Shown: piece after piece, positions 1 to 11,936 of the stretch
Numbering within the stretch: the stretch's first letter is position 1
Layout: every line of letters starts with the position of its first letter
Source: Fagopyrum homotropicum
Lineage: Eukaryota > Streptophyta > Magnoliopsida > Caryophyllales > Polygonaceae
Reading direction: 5' to 3'
DNA length: 64,000 bases
Assembly: GCA_033239125.1 (NCBI GenBank)
Contig: BSWB01000005.1
Coordinates: forward strand, 100,625,994-100,689,993
The notes under the pieces: generated by a model
Told to the model about the DNA's origin: nothing
What the model saw: the letters and a program-made list of their open reading frames with translations, nothing else
The model's database searches: none
Made by a program: the position numbers and the translations under genes

Positions 1-2820
1 TTGTTTCCCACCGTTCAAATTTTGATATGTTGTAGGTTGATATAGGTAGCATATGGTATTAAAATTTGGAAATGATCCAATGGTCGTATTTGAAGTTATT
101 ATGTCCGAAAGTAGGGTAGTTGTACAGTTTTGGAAAGAGTATGAAATTCGGCTAAGTATGGGAAATTTGTGCTTAGAGTCATCTTTGGGATTTTGTGTAG
201 GACTAGTGGTGAGTTATTCTTGAAGTTTCTTCGCTGTAGTGACGAGGGCGCATATCATAGAGAATGTAGATATTTTTTTTAGAATTTTTAGATTTTATTT
301 GGAGTGTCTTAAGTTAGGCCAAAGTATGACCTTAGTAGACTTTTCATGAAAGTTAAGAAGCAGGAAAAATCTTCCAACTTCATAAAGCTTTCTTTTGAGT
401 GTCGGATTGTGGTTTCAGGTTCCAAAGGATAATTTGGAACTAGGTTATGGAATTTTTCTAAGGTTTTGGGACCAAGGGTAAAATAGTCATTTACCCTTAT
501 GTGGGTATATTGACAATTCCTCTTATGACGGATTGGAGTATCTTAAATTTAGAGACTTATAAGAGAAGTGGGATACATTATTGACCAACTTGTCTTTTAT
601 ATCAAGTGGTTGAGTTCATGCGATTAACTTCTAGATATTAGTTGAATGATAATGGTGGTGCGTGTTGTTTGTTTAATAATTATAACATGCAATAGACAAC
701 CTTTTATACGTATATGGCCCAATTGTATGTATAATGGGTGGCGACATCACTGCCAGCTCTGACACGAGACTGGGAGGTTCAGGAAGAAATCAAAGAAGAG
801 AAGCAAAGAGGAACAGAGGAATGTGAACGTGAAAGAGAGAAGAAGAAGATCTAGAGTACATGAGTGGTGATTGTTATATACGTTATAGCATGTTATAGGT
901 TGATTATTACCGACGTATGATTGGCCTACTAGTATTGGACGGTGGCAGCTTGCTCAGTATTCCCGAGGCAGTCTGAGGGGTTCTCTAGGACTTGACCAAT
1001 CCTGGTATACAGTGAGGGTACCAAACCACTCCGCATGGTATACAGTGGGGTGCTCCTAACCACTCTAGATGACAAGAGAAATAGAGGTGAAAGTCGTAGA
1101 CTTCTCGTGTCACACCTACAAAATGAGTGTATGCCTTAGTAAAGATGAAAACGGAAAAGCTAGGATAGCATGCTTGGTGTTTACTATTCTTTTGATATGT
1201 GTGTGCTTATATATTATTCTTATATATGAATAGTCAGCTAACGGTTTATATTGTGTTGTAGATGTTTTGCAATGAAAACTCCACACTGATTATAAAGGTT
1301 TACAGGTGTTGATGATGGAAGATTTAAACACAAATGTAATATTTTGATACATTAACAATTTATTGATTATATTCTCGAGATGCTTGGTTGTTTGGATTAA
1401 GTACAGGTTCTATCGAAGATCTCAAAGGCCTTGAAATGGATTTCAAGGGTACAAGGAAGACAAGGTTGCACAACGAAAAGATCTCAAAGGTTTGAAGTAT
1501 ATTTCAAAGGAACAAGAATATTAAGGCCGCACGGTACAAGTATTCAAAATTCTAAGAAGATCTTCTCGACAAGATTTGCTCAACAAGAAGATTTGATCAA
1601 GCAAGGATCTCTACCAACCGAATGTTAGAGATCTTCTCAAAATATCCTCAAACCAAAATGCATCAAGATTCTCTCTCCTACGTTTTATATTATTGTTCAA
1701 CAAAATCGAGAAGATTAAGGAGCTGAGAGATCAACGTGTTCTCGGGAGATGAAGATCTACTACGTCTATCTCATCTCAAACAGGAAGCGATCTTCATGGA
1801 GAAGAAGAATCATCTTCAAACGGTCATCTCTCTAACGGCTAGAAGACCTCTCCGTAGAAGACTATAAATGAAGATGACATTTGAAGAACAAGGATACAAA
1901 AACTTACAAGGAAACATCAATAAGTCTTCAAAGCAACCTAAACATCTTCATTCGATATTAGTTTTTCTTTCTCTCTTTTTCTAAAAAGCTTTATCCCCTA
2001 TAGAAAGATAAAACTCAAGAGCTCCATTGGAAGATCTAAAGAGAGTTATACTCGAGTGTGTGTTACTCTACGAAGTAACTAGGCTATTATAGCAAAGTGA
2101 AGAGTTGGAACTAGATCGTAGCATTGGCTACAGTGAGAGAAGAAGGAGATTTCTTCTAGTTTGTATCTAGGACTCTTTGAAGCTGATAATAGATAGTTAG
2201 ATCCTAAGGCTATACCGTGGGACGGAAAGTAGGCTATTTAGAGCCGAACTTCGTAAACATATCCTTGTGTCAATCTCTTACATTCCGCACTATATATTCC
2301 TATTGTGATTAACTTTGTTTTGCAGAAACACATAGTCAAGGCCCTTGAAAGCAGTTTCAAAGCCCTTGGGTTCAAATTATCACAAAGAGATCAGATTGAC
2401 ATCAAGGCCCTTGAAAGGAGTTTCAAGGCCTTGAGATTGGTTTTGCGAAAAGTTCTCATACTCTATTCAACCCCCCCCCTTCTAGAGTACTTTTAACCTC
2501 TTATTTCACCTACCGGTTCTTCATGCAAGATAGGAAGGTTGCAGAGTGATCTGGTGGGAGTGATCAGTCGAGGGTTTCCGTACATGTAGGATGGGTTACG
2601 GGGCTTTGTATTTATAGATACATGATTGTATAGTTTTGTTACTCGGTTGTGAGTTTTTGTATGTATCTTGGTATATGATCTTTCAGTTTTATCGATGTTG
2701 GTTTTATAAATATTTGTGTTTTGTTGCAAGATCCGGTGAACTTGTTGTCAGGCTAGAGTCAAGACCCATGGTGAGGTCCTATGATGTAGCATCCCAAGTC
2801 CTATGAATTTGGGGTATTAC
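1..2820 (+). repeat. Diverged Tekay/Del-type LTR, left end outside window, interrupted by a copia-like LTR
   Basis: The stretch aligns, with many differences, to the reverse complement of the Tekay LTRs at 20399-23102 and 39698-42397. Shared landmarks include the accaagggtaaaatagtca stretch near 470, the gtcagctaacggtttat stretch near 1230, the gagtgatctgg stretch near 2548 and the terminal ggggtattaca at 2810-2820, which matches the Tekay LTR end ggggtgttaca. It is therefore an LTR in the + orientation, the opposite of the full Tekay element. The match is broken between about 1262 and 2515 by another repeat. With the left end cut by the window I cannot tell a solo LTR from the 3' LTR of an element lying to the left. 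I see no gene in it. Confidence 0.7.
1263..2512 (+). repeat. Copia-like LTR, copy 1 (possible Sirevirus-type)
   Basis: This segment interrupts the diverged Tekay-like LTR and matches, in reverse complement, the segment at about 18450-20030. Shared features are the gatgatggaag stretch near 1311, many AAGATCTTC-like words, repeats of the palindrome TCAAGGCCTTGA (for example 2423-2434, with a variant at 1422-1434) and a C-tract followed by a hairpin-forming end (actctattcaacc... ttctagagt, about 2461-2490). A C-rich tract shortly before the 3' end of a long LTR, plus internal palindromes, resembles Ty1/copia LTRs of the Sirevirus lineage; that assignment is inference. No primer-binding site, coding region or clean target duplication was found, so it is best read as a solo LTR or remnant. 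Confidence 0.45.
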
Positions 2821-4078
2821 ACTAACATTCTCTCTACAACAATTTGTCTAGTTAAGAGAAATAACATAATCCCATATCAATTGGATAAAAATCACTCCAA
2901 CCTGACTAAGGATGAGTCAAATACTAAACTACTGCAACAAAAGAGTAACAATTTGGAGATTATGTTCCAAATTTTCAAAATAAATGAACCATTGATGGGT
3001 GGATGCATTTCATTTTTTGTTGCTTGGTTGGAAAATTGGGATAATGCATGCACTATTTCTCTCTAGTCTCTTTCCATATGTGTCTACTGTCCATGCTTTC
3101 GTTACATTGTAGGCTGGAATTTATGAGAATGAAAGTGAAATCCGTACTTAAATGGAATAAAGATGCTCGTATGATCAACCAACTACTGACGAATCAAATG
3201 AGCTCTAAACAAAGACCCAACAGTAAAATGTTGAAGAACGGGTTAAGGGTGGAAGGTGTACATAGAAGAGTAACTGGTGCCATCATTGTTGCCCAACAAT
3301 AGAGGGTTCTCACCTTCAATTCAAAGAAACAAAAACCAACGGTAGAATAATAGTTATAAACAAGTACCAGACCCATAAGTCTACTCTTACCAAACCTTAT
3401 ATTATTGTTCCAATTCTTCACCACTGTTGTGGTAAGTTTGTTAATCTAGAATGGATGACCTTGTGTTGTAGAACTCATGTGAGTAACTCTGGAAATCATT
3501 TAATAAACTATTGCAGGTTTAGATTGAAGAACAAGGCTAATCCCATAATCCGGAGAAACCCGGCTGTGCGAGATGCAATAAATACGGAGATAAGGGAGAA
3601 GCATAATAGTTATACGAACAAGCAACACTCTCGGAATGGAAATGTGTTACTTAATTGGAACATTGAAGTCGGGGAACAAGGAAAGGAGAAGACTCACATT
3701 TTTCAAAAGAGGGGAAAAAATATGCTGACCTTGGAGAATTTTAATTTGTATGTTAGGGAAATCCTTCATATGATGCAGGTCCTAGTTGAGACTAGATCTG
3801 TTATTAATAATTCTCAATATCTTTCTGTAAAGTATTTCTTTACTAAACTTAGGATGTCATGGTTGGAAATGAACAAATCTCATAGTAGCCGTTACTACTA
3901 TTTTCAGAGTATCATCTAGATTCACATAGGCAACCAAAGAGGAAGAAAAACGCACCATCCAATGAATATGATCGGTATATGTTGAATACACAAAACCAAT
4001 GCCGGATTAACACAAGTAGAAAATATAAGAATCCAAAAGAATCAAAAGGTAGGAAAAATGGACTTCTACCACCCAAAA
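2821..4078 (+). other. Degenerate sequence upstream of the LINE-A endonuclease
   Basis: No recognisable coding domain. Short open frames are present (for example 3455-3919), but none shows a motif I can name. The stretch lies directly upstream of the LINE-A endonuclease remnant and on the same strand, so it could be the decayed ORF1 and 5' region of that LINE. That is inference from position only. Confidence 0.3.
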
Positions 4079-5038
4079 ATAATCTTACTTTATTAATACG
4101 GATTGGTTTTTGGAATTATAGAGGAATGAAGAAAAAGAAATCATGGACTGATATCAATCTCCCTTGTAAGAATGTACATATTCAGATGATCATGTTGGCT
4201 AAAACAAAAACAAGTAATGAACCAAACGAAAACATGTGGAAAACCGCTGGGTTTGACAAAATGAGTTTCATCCTCGCTAATGGGTATGTAGGTGGTTTGT
4301 GTCTTCCTTGAAAGGAGTACCATTTGAAAGAAGAAAAGTGGAGATATTAAAATCTCATAATAGATTCCTAATTATCAAACATAAAAACTCATGTACATCC
4401 TTTGAAACGATTATTGCCTTCATATACGACCAACCAAATGAGCAAGCAAAAATTGATTTTTGGTCTCTATTAGCGTCAGAAATTCTTAGAATCAATAAAC
4501 CAGCCATTATTATTGGAGATTATAGTGAACTACCGGGGCCCTCAAATAAAAAAGAAGGTGTGCCACCTCCAAATAATAAATAAGACCAATTGCAAAACTT
4601 TACACAATAGTGCAATCTCATTGATCTTCTTACTAAGGGCAATGAGTTCACATGGAAAAAAAAGAAGGATGGTGATAACAACGCATATGAAAAATTCTAT
4701 AGGATACTGGCTTCCATTGAGGTCATTTAAGAACACCCCAGAATCCATATCAAGAATCACGCGTTTACCTCATATGACCATTGTATGATTTCAATTGATT
4801 TACAAAACACACACAACAATAGCTATAGAAAATTATTTAGATATGAATCCATGTGGTTACAACGACTAGATTGTGAGAATATCGATAAACAAACATGGAA
4901 AACCCAATTCACTAGGACCCACATGTTTAATCTCGTGAAAAAAACAAGCCTACCTAAATAAAAGCTTAAAAAATGGAGTCGTGACAATTGTGGTAACATA
5001 ATAAACAACGTAAAACAATGGATGAAGAAATCAAGTCC
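4079..5038 (+). pseudogene. LINE-A (L1-type) part 1: AP-endonuclease domain, decayed
   Basis: Three overlapping open frames together read like the N-terminal apurinic-type endonuclease of a plant L1 ORF2, the enzyme that nicks target DNA for target-primed reverse transcription. Visible are the opening WNYRGM block near 4109 (family: WNCRG), a TKTSNE segment, the NGYVGGLCL block near 4280, an IIIGDYSELPGP block near 4507 carrying the catalytic-site Asp region, and RLPHMT near 4764, where the family has its SDH box. At least one in-frame stop and two frame changes break it. The frame continues to 5038, where Athila-1 is inserted, and resumes at 17827. It is an old, dead copy. Confidence 0.75.
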
Positions 5039-6423
5039 TGTTCGCCTCAAAGTGTGCGTGCAAATAAGTTTTAATTGTAAAACTAAAACAAAAGCAAGCG
5101 AACCCGCAGTGTACGGATCGGCGTAGTTAAGCAAGTATTCCAAAGTATCGAACTCAGGGATTTGGTGAGTCAAATTCAGTTTCAATATAATCGAGCAAGT
5201 AAAAGTATAAAAGCTTTGCAAATATTGGGGAAAACAGCAACCCTAAAGATCCAGGTATTCAATTGTGGCAATCGAATCAAGATATTATATAGATATAAGG
5301 ACAGAGTTGAGGTTGCAAAGGTATAACTAATGTAAGGTTGAGTACGGTGAAGTTCCAAAACCCTATATGTCTCACCCAAGGACACTCTCTATAAAGGTTG
5401 TTGAGGCTGCAGTATAGAAAGGATCTAAGGACAAGAATTACTCTCAAATACCCATGCCCAAACCCAAGGAATCAAAGATAAACTAAAATGGTTAAGGTTG
5501 TGACACTCAAAATCGAAATAGAGGATGTTGAGTCTCACTACTACCTAGGAAAGGCAAGCCAAGGCTAGGTTAAAGCTAATCTTTAACTTTGGATTAAAGC
5601 AAAAGCAAAGGTCGTAAAACAGAAAAAACCACGGCTAGATCTTGAGATTCCATGGCCGTGGAACTCAAGAACAGACCGTGGTTTAGGATGTCGACGATGT
5701 TTCTCACACTCTCAGGGTCCAATCAAGTTACGATCGATCTATCATAATCTAAGCCACAACTATCAACCCTTCACCTTAGAATTGCTAAAGGGTTTTAGCC
5801 AATAACCATCATCATGATATCAAAAATCAATTTAAGAGCGTGGTTCTTCCAATTCACTTCCACGATCATGTTGCCAAATCCTTCTTATAGGCGAAAATAG
5901 GGTTACGGGAAAAGCCCAATAACGTTGCTGACGTGGCAAATATGACAAGTCACAAAAATCACCAAAATCACGGTCATGAACAACTTTCCACGGCCGTGGT
6001 TTAGTCCGTGTAACTTTCTGTTGTGCTCCAAACTCACTTCCACGATCATGTTGCCAAATCCACGGCCGTAATTTAGAGCGTGGTTCTTCCAATTCCTTCT
6101 CCACAACCGTAATTCAGGGCGTAGACTTCCAGACTCTTTGTTTTTGCCTTTGTTTCGTGACATTCTTCACTCATGCTCCTTCCTTAGCCTCTCCAAAGCA
6201 CTTCCTTGCCATCGAGCATGATCAAATACTCCTTTCCTTCCTCGTTTTGCTCCAATCTAACCCTCTATTCACCTAAAAACAAAACAAAGCTTGTATAGAT
6301 CTCTATATCGACAAAGTGGATGAATAAGCTCACAATTGCTTCGAACTCATATCTAAGAACACAACAAAGAGGGAAAAACAACTAAAACAAGTGCCTAAAA
6401 TATAGTAATATTTTATGCTAACA
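5039..6423 (-). repeat. Athila-1 3' LTR (internally deleted)
   Basis: Matches the 5' LTR at 16173-17826 but is 1385 bp instead of 1654 bp. The LTRs run together until about 5833 (cagatatcaaaaatcaatttaag equivalent), then about 310 bp present in the other copy are missing and replaced by roughly 42 bp copied from nearby LTR sequence (see findings). It carries CCATGGCCGTGG at 5650-5661 and CCACGGCCGTGG at 5988-5999. Confidence 0.93.
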
Positions 6424-6458
6424 AAATACCCATACTTGTCACTTGCTTGTCCCCAAGC
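6424..6458 (-). promoter_or_regulatory. Athila-1 polypurine tract and adjacent hairpin
   Basis: On the minus strand the bases before the 3' LTR read AAGTATGGGTATTT, the same type of plus-strand primer as in Athila-2 (AAGTATGGGGTATTT). Just upstream, at 6445-6458, minus-strand GCTTGGGGACAAGC can fold into a 5-bp stem with a GGGA tetraloop. Confidence 0.7.
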
Positions 6459-7971
6459 ATGGTTTTCAAAAGCTTAGAATATATGGTAGAATGAAATATG
6501 AATGCAAAACAAAACAAAACAATCTTTTTGATTAACGTGCTTCTAATCGATAGATCATCCTCAAACCTTTCTTCATTCATCCTTGAAAATGTTCATACAC
6601 ATAAACCAAAATATGTAAAGCAAAGGAACTTCATAAATTGCAAATACTTCAAGACAAACATCATAACCTACAAGCATTGTCAAAATCAAGCATTTGAAAC
6701 TTCAATTTAGATCACTAAGTCAGATAACACTCTTATAATCTCAAGGACTTTCAAGTTAAGGCCAAGAATGCGGGAAAGGTGGGAAACTTGTAAAGGAATG
6801 TGGTGTATGAATCCGGGAAGAAGGATCAACACAAACTATTTTCTTTTCACCATTTGAACTAAACACCAACTTAGAGCTTTGCTCTAGACTTTTTGCATAT
6901 AATTTTTCGACTTTACTTTTGGAGTTATGGACAGCGGTGCACAATAACCGAATCCTAGAAGATTGGCGTTTCTCAATTTTGAGATGCCTAAAAACCTTGA
7001 TACACATACCATAATCCGTTAGGAATATCGCTCAATCCGATAGGAATATCGCTCAATCTAACTTTGGCAAGACACAATCACCCGGCTATGTGAATGGTTC
7101 CGAGTTACTCATCATCATGATTGACTTTCCCAAACCTATAATTTCCTACACTTTGAATTTAAACAATTGCTTTCATGGCCCTCCCACATCAAACGTGCCA
7201 AAATCAACTCTTCCTAAATCCCGGATAGGTAAAGGAGGCAGTTATTTTCATTGAGGGGCTAAATGATCAAAGAAAGAAGTAAGAAAATTGAGGTGCCTTA
7301 ATCATTTCATAAAGAAGTATAAGAACTTATATTGTGATTTTAACCTTCGTTTCTCAATATGATTTAGATAAAAACCTTCACATTATGAAACTTGCAAGAA
7401 AGGATAAGCAACATACTCAATCTCTTTACAATTCATAATTCAATTCAAGCATACAATTGTCATCAAAAACTCATTCCATAAGTGGTTTTCATCATAGAAT
7501 TCATCTCTAATCTTAGAAGCACAAAATCTTTTCAAAATTTTCAAATTTTTATGGTTTTTTCAAAGCCTTTTTCATGCAATGCAAAAATGAAACGTGTGAC
7601 AATGAAAGGAAACATGCAAGTGTTCATAGACATGCAAAGCAAAGTGAGTAGAGTTATTACAAACCATAGTCATACCCCACTCCATACTTGAAACATACAT
7701 TGTCCTCAATGTTCAAAGGAAATAAAGAAAAGAAAAGAAAAGCAAAAGAAACTCACTAATGGCGGTGGAGCGGCTCTAACCGGCGGTCATCTCAACATCA
7801 TCATCACTGTGGAGGAGGCGGTGGTGGATATGGAAAGAAATCCGAGCTAAAAGGCCGCCCAAACTGCTGGAGGTAGACGTCCCTCAAGATACGGTCGTTC
7901 TCTTGGATCCGTACGTCATGAGTCTCCTGTCGGATCTCTAGATCTCCCACTATCCTCGAAAGATCGGTAGC
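6459..7971 (-). other. Athila-1 3' non-coding region
   Basis: AT-rich sequence without a supportable ORF between the env-position ORF and the polypurine tract. Parts resemble the 3' non-coding region of Athila-2, for example a gtatggggtgggg-like stretch (minus strand near 7670-7690; Athila-2 near 32500) and an adjacent A/T-rich block. Confidence 0.6.
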
Positions 7972-9338
7972 CTATCCCGGAAGCTGCGAGTACAAATCCG
8001 GCGGTTGTCCATACCATGCAGGAGCGTCCTGAGGAGGAGGATTTGGTGCCACCAGTGCATGCTCATACCATGGAGAAGGAGCTCCCATCCATGACGGCTG
8101 CTCTCCATACCAAGCGGGTGGAGTCTCCATCCAAGTCGGCCTCTCACTCACACTAACCTTGCGTGAAGAAAAGGAACCGGAGGGTCTAGAAGGTCGGGGA
8201 GATCGCCTAGGTGGGTCCGGGAAGTCGGCCGGCTGGTCCGGGAATGTACCAAAATCATGCTCAGTACCTCCTACATCATGATCATCTCCTCCTCCCATCT
8301 CCTCATCATCATCCCCAGCTGGGACCTCATCCGGCACATATGGGGGGCTACAAGTCTATTTGCATGCATGGATGCGAAGGTCGCCTTCCAGTTATGGCGG
8401 CCTAGCATGATGGAGTACTCGGGAAGCCATGGGATACCTCTACCACCCCTCTCCTCCCATGGTATTGTTGCGGTAGGTGGAGCTTGGTGGCGGGGAAAGA
8501 TAATACCTCTAGTCATAAGCCTGTTGAGACCCAAAGGTCTCGCCGCTATCCTAGTACAAGCGGAGTAGTCTATCCCCAACTAAGTGGCTATGTGAGTCAC
8601 CATACCCCCATAACCTATATTCCCGGCCTTCTTGTTCTTTAATTTACTCATGGTGGAGGCAAGGAGGGTGGCACAATCGGCGGGTCTACCGGTAAGCATA
8701 CAATAGAGTAGGAATAGCTCATCGGTTTTTATCTTTTGTGGGGTCTCGGTCCTACGGAAGAGACACTCCAAAAGGACCCTATAAGCTATCTTCAAGGCTA
8801 AATGATAGATGAGGTTAGCCTTGGTTTTGGCCGGTTGCCAACGGTCCTCACTAGCATAAGTCATGGTTATGTCCTCCCAAAAATCATTTGCATACACTCC
8901 GCTAGGAAACCTACCATTGAAGCTCTCATGGAACCCAAAGAATGCTCCAAACTGAATGATGGAGAACTCATAGTTCTCCTCCATCAACCTAAAAGAGACT
9001 GTGCGGTTCATGTGGATATGCTCAAAGGAAGTCACAAACTCCCTTGTTATCTCCTCATAGGCATCCTCTCTAATAGTGGAGAAGACGATCAATCCGGCTC
9101 TATCCAAGAGCCATGTCAAGTTGTTCACAACATTGAGCGGCTCAAGCTCCTCTAGGAGAAGGTATCTAGGTCCTATGATTGACCTCTTTTCAATCCTTTC
9201 TAAGGCTTCTAGGTAGTCCTCATGAATTGTGGGGATTCTAGGAGGTGGTGGTGATGGTGGTTCACTAGGAGGGGGTTGGGAAGAGGAGGAACTATCATCC
9301 TTTCTCTTCTTGTTCCTACTAGATTTCCTTCTAAACAT
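7972..9338 (-). pseudogene. Athila-1 extra ORF in the env position (Athila ORF-1-like), broken
   Basis: Downstream of integrase, a 252-residue frame runs from the ATG at 9338 to a TAG at 8580-8582. An earlier non-ATG start at 9350 would add four residues. It begins with a basic, Ser/Pro-rich head (FRRKSSRNKKRK, then a run of prolines). A globular part follows, with EDAYEEITREFVTSFEH and IIQFGAFFGFHESFNGRFP, resembling the extra protein of plant Athila elements (Pfam-style Arabidopsis retrotransposon ORF-1). Past the TAG the same frame stays open to about 8271. The C-terminal part lies in another frame (8337-7972), is Pro-rich and holds repeated Trp-Tyr units (PPAWYG, PSPWYE, APAWYG). I see no clear signal peptide or membrane anchor, so an envelope role is unproven. 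Athila-2 lacks a counterpart. Confidence 0.6.
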
Positions 9339-9350
9339 TTTTCTCAGCAA

Positions 9351-10214
9351 CAGAGAAAATCACGGTCTCTTCTTGGTAAACCACGGCCGTGAAAACGTAC
9401 GGAGACCGTTGTTTTGGTCTGTCACTCTCAAGTCACAGCAAATTCACACCAAAATCAACAATCACTGTCCTAGACTAATTTCAATTCCAATTTCGTCCAG
9501 TTCTCCTAAATTCTTGCGAAGAAATTGAACCAAATTGACAAAGTAGAGAAAAGGGAGAAAAACCTAGGGTTTGGATCTTTCATATCCAAATTCCTCTTCC
9601 AATGTGGATTGTTCACTCAGTTGGTTGCTTGAATCTTGTAGATGGTTGAAAATGATCCACTTTAGGCTCAAGAATCGAACGAACCGGACTCCGGATGAAG
9701 AATTACGGGTTGAGGAGTGTAGTTGGCGATCTGGGCGTGGTTCTGGGCGTGGATTTGGGTTTTTTGTTGTGTTTTTGTGAAGGAAAGTGGTTTATATAAT
9801 GGCCGTAAAATTTTTGAAAATCACGGTCACTCGGGGCATTCCACGGCCGTGGAAATGTACGGAACCCGTGGTTTTGATAATTTTGCCAGATTTTGGGAAA
9901 TTACGGTCACCTGTTACTTCCACGACCGTGGTTTAGGGCGTGGAAGTCTCTGTTGTGTGCCAAAATCCAAGTTTCGTCAATTCCTTCCAACTTTTGCTTC
10001 TTTCCTTTGCCCATCCCTTATTCCTACATCAAAAAACATAACATACCGGGAGGTATCGAGGGAAAAACAAAGCAAAAACGACTAAACTAAACTAATCTAA
10101 GAAAGAAAAACAAAAACGTAAGTGCAATACCTTGGGTGCCTCCCAAGAAGCGCTTGTTTTGGGTCCGTAGCTAGACCGTTCCTGAGTTTATTCGAGGACA
10201 ATCGGAGCGATTTC
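9351..10214 (-). other. Athila-1 spacer between pol and the extra ORF
   Basis: Non-coding in the sense direction. It holds three copies of the CCACGGCCGTGG-type module (around 9381, an exact 12-mer at 9841-9852, and CCACGACCGTGG at 9920-9931). Just after the pol stop, the AAGCGCTT palindrome and its hairpin lie at 10131-10155. In sense order this is where a sub-genomic RNA leader or splice acceptor for the extra ORF would be expected, but I cannot prove one. Confidence 0.6.
10131..10155 (-). promoter_or_regulatory. Conserved post-pol palindrome plus hairpin (Athila-1)
   Basis: On the minus strand AAGCGCTT (10148-10155) is followed by CTTGGG, AGGCA, CCCAAG: an 8-base self-complementary word and then a 6-bp stem with a 5-nt loop. 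The same arrangement occurs after pol in Athila-2 at 32105-32130 with different stem bases. Confidence 0.5.
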
Positions 10215-11174
10215 CTAAACTGGAAGCTCCGGTGAATACTTCGTGAGACGTTGGCCATTCACCTTGAAACTTACGCTCTTTTCACCCCATACTTCAACTG
10301 CGTCATGGGGAAAAATACGTTTGATTAGATAAGGTCCAGTCCAACGAGATTTAAGCTTACCTGGAAAGAGACGAAGTCTCGAATTGAAGAGGAGAACTTG
10401 ATCTCCTTCTTTGAGGTACTTTGGAATGATATGCTTATCATGCCAACACTTCGCCCATTCTTTGTAAATCTTGGCGTTCTCATAGGTGTTCAAGCGGAGT
10501 TCTTCAAGCTCAATAAGGTGCAAGAGGCGCTTCTCGCCCGCTTCCTTAATGCCGAAGTTCAACCACTTCACAACCCAGTACGCTTTGTGTTCTAGCTCCA
10601 CTGGAAGATGACAAGACTTCCCATACACAAGGTTGTATGGTGTTGTTCCTATGGGAGTCTTGTATGCAGTCCTATATGCCCATAACGCATCATCTAGTTT
10701 CAAAGACCAATCCTTCCTTGTCTGTGACACCGTCTTCTCAAGGATGCCCTTGATCTCTCTATTCGAAATTTCCACTTGCCCACTTGTTTGTGGATGGTAG
10801 GGAGTGGCGATCTTGTGAGTCACTCCATACTTAGCTAGTAGAGCTTCGAATCGACAGGCAATGAAGTGTGAACCTCCGTCACTAATGATGGTTTGTGGTG
10901 TCCCAAACCTTGGGAAAATAGTTCTATTAAAGAACTTGACAACAACCATGGTATCATTAGTTGGAGAAGCAATAGCTTCAATCCATCTCGAAACATAATC
11001 TATAGCTAGAAGTATGTATTGGTCTCCGCAAGATGATGGGAAAGGTCCCACGAAGTCGACTCCCCAAACGTCGAAGATTTCCACCCCCTGAATGTTATTG
11101 AGAGGCATATCGTTTCTCCTAGAGATATTTCCTGTTCTTTGACAAGCATCGCAACAAGCAACAAAGGTTTGCAC
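10215..11174 (-). pseudogene. Athila-1 integrase core and C-terminal domain
   Basis: An open frame of about 319 codons covers the integrase that would insert the cDNA into host DNA. The end of the zinc-binding domain (CDACQR), the catalytic Asp in VWGVDFVGPFP, the second Asp in IISDGGSHF and the Glu in QTSGQVEISNREIKG are all present, followed by the C-terminal GPYLIKRIFPH region. There is no genuine start: the frame is cut from the zinc-finger half by a TAG (near 11193) where relatives have Trp. The closest relative in the window is the Athila-2 integrase. Confidence 0.88.
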
Positions 11175-11192
11175 ATCCTTAAATAAAGTAGG

Positions 11193-11918
11193 CTAAAAGA
11201 ATCCGGATTGCAATACCTTAGCGCTAGTTTTATTGGAATTAGCGTGTCCTCCACAAGGTAGTGAATGACAATGACGAATGACACTTTGCATTTCGTCTTC
11301 CGGCACACATCTCCTAATGATGTCGTCGAGACCTCTTTTGAAGAGTAGAGGTTCATTCCAAAAGTATTGCTGGACATCGTTAAAGAACTTCTTCTTTTGT
11401 GCATAGGATAATTCGGGAAGTATTTCCTCACAAACCAAATAATTTACAAAATCAGCAAACCAAGGTTCGTTACCTCTAGATATCTTGTCGATGCACTCCT
11501 CTATGATGTGTAAGTGCTCATCTGGGAAGGAGTTATCAATAGGTAGATCGTCATCTTCAATGTGTGGTAGACGACTCAAATGATCCACAACAGAATTTTC
11601 CGAGCGTTTCTTGTCGCGGATCTCTAGACCGAATTCTTGTAGGAGAAGAATCCATCTAATCAACCTCGGCTGTGCGTCCTTCTTGGCGAGTAAATACCGG
11701 ATCACTGAATGGTTCGTGTATACAATTACCTTCGCACCTACAAGATAAGAACAAAAATTTTCAAATGCATATACAATAGCTAAAAACTCTTTCTCAGTTG
11801 TGGCGTAATTGAGTTGCACTTCATCTAGCGTCTTGCTAGCATAATAGATAGCATGGGTTCGGTCTTCCTTCTTTTGTCCCAACACAGCTCCAACAACTAC
11901 GTCACTTGCATAACACAT
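11193..11918 (-). pseudogene. Athila-1 RNase H and integrase zinc-finger region
   Basis: The 241-codon frame holds RNase H (YYASKTLDEVQLNYATTEKE, VYTNHSVIRYLL) and then the His-Cys zinc-binding half of integrase (VIRHCHSLPCGGH). The first catalytic Asp of RNase H is Tyr here (MCYASD near 11908, against MCDASD in Athila-2), so RNA removal during reverse transcription should be impaired. The frame starts after a stop near 11934 and ends at a TAG replacing Trp before the rest of integrase. Confidence 0.85.
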
Positions 11919-11936
11919 AACCTCGAACGGGAGATT

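Noticed and set aside
7972..9338. Calling the extra Athila-1 ORF a true envelope gene
   Set aside because: No signal peptide, fusion-like or membrane-anchor segment is evident; only its position is env-like.
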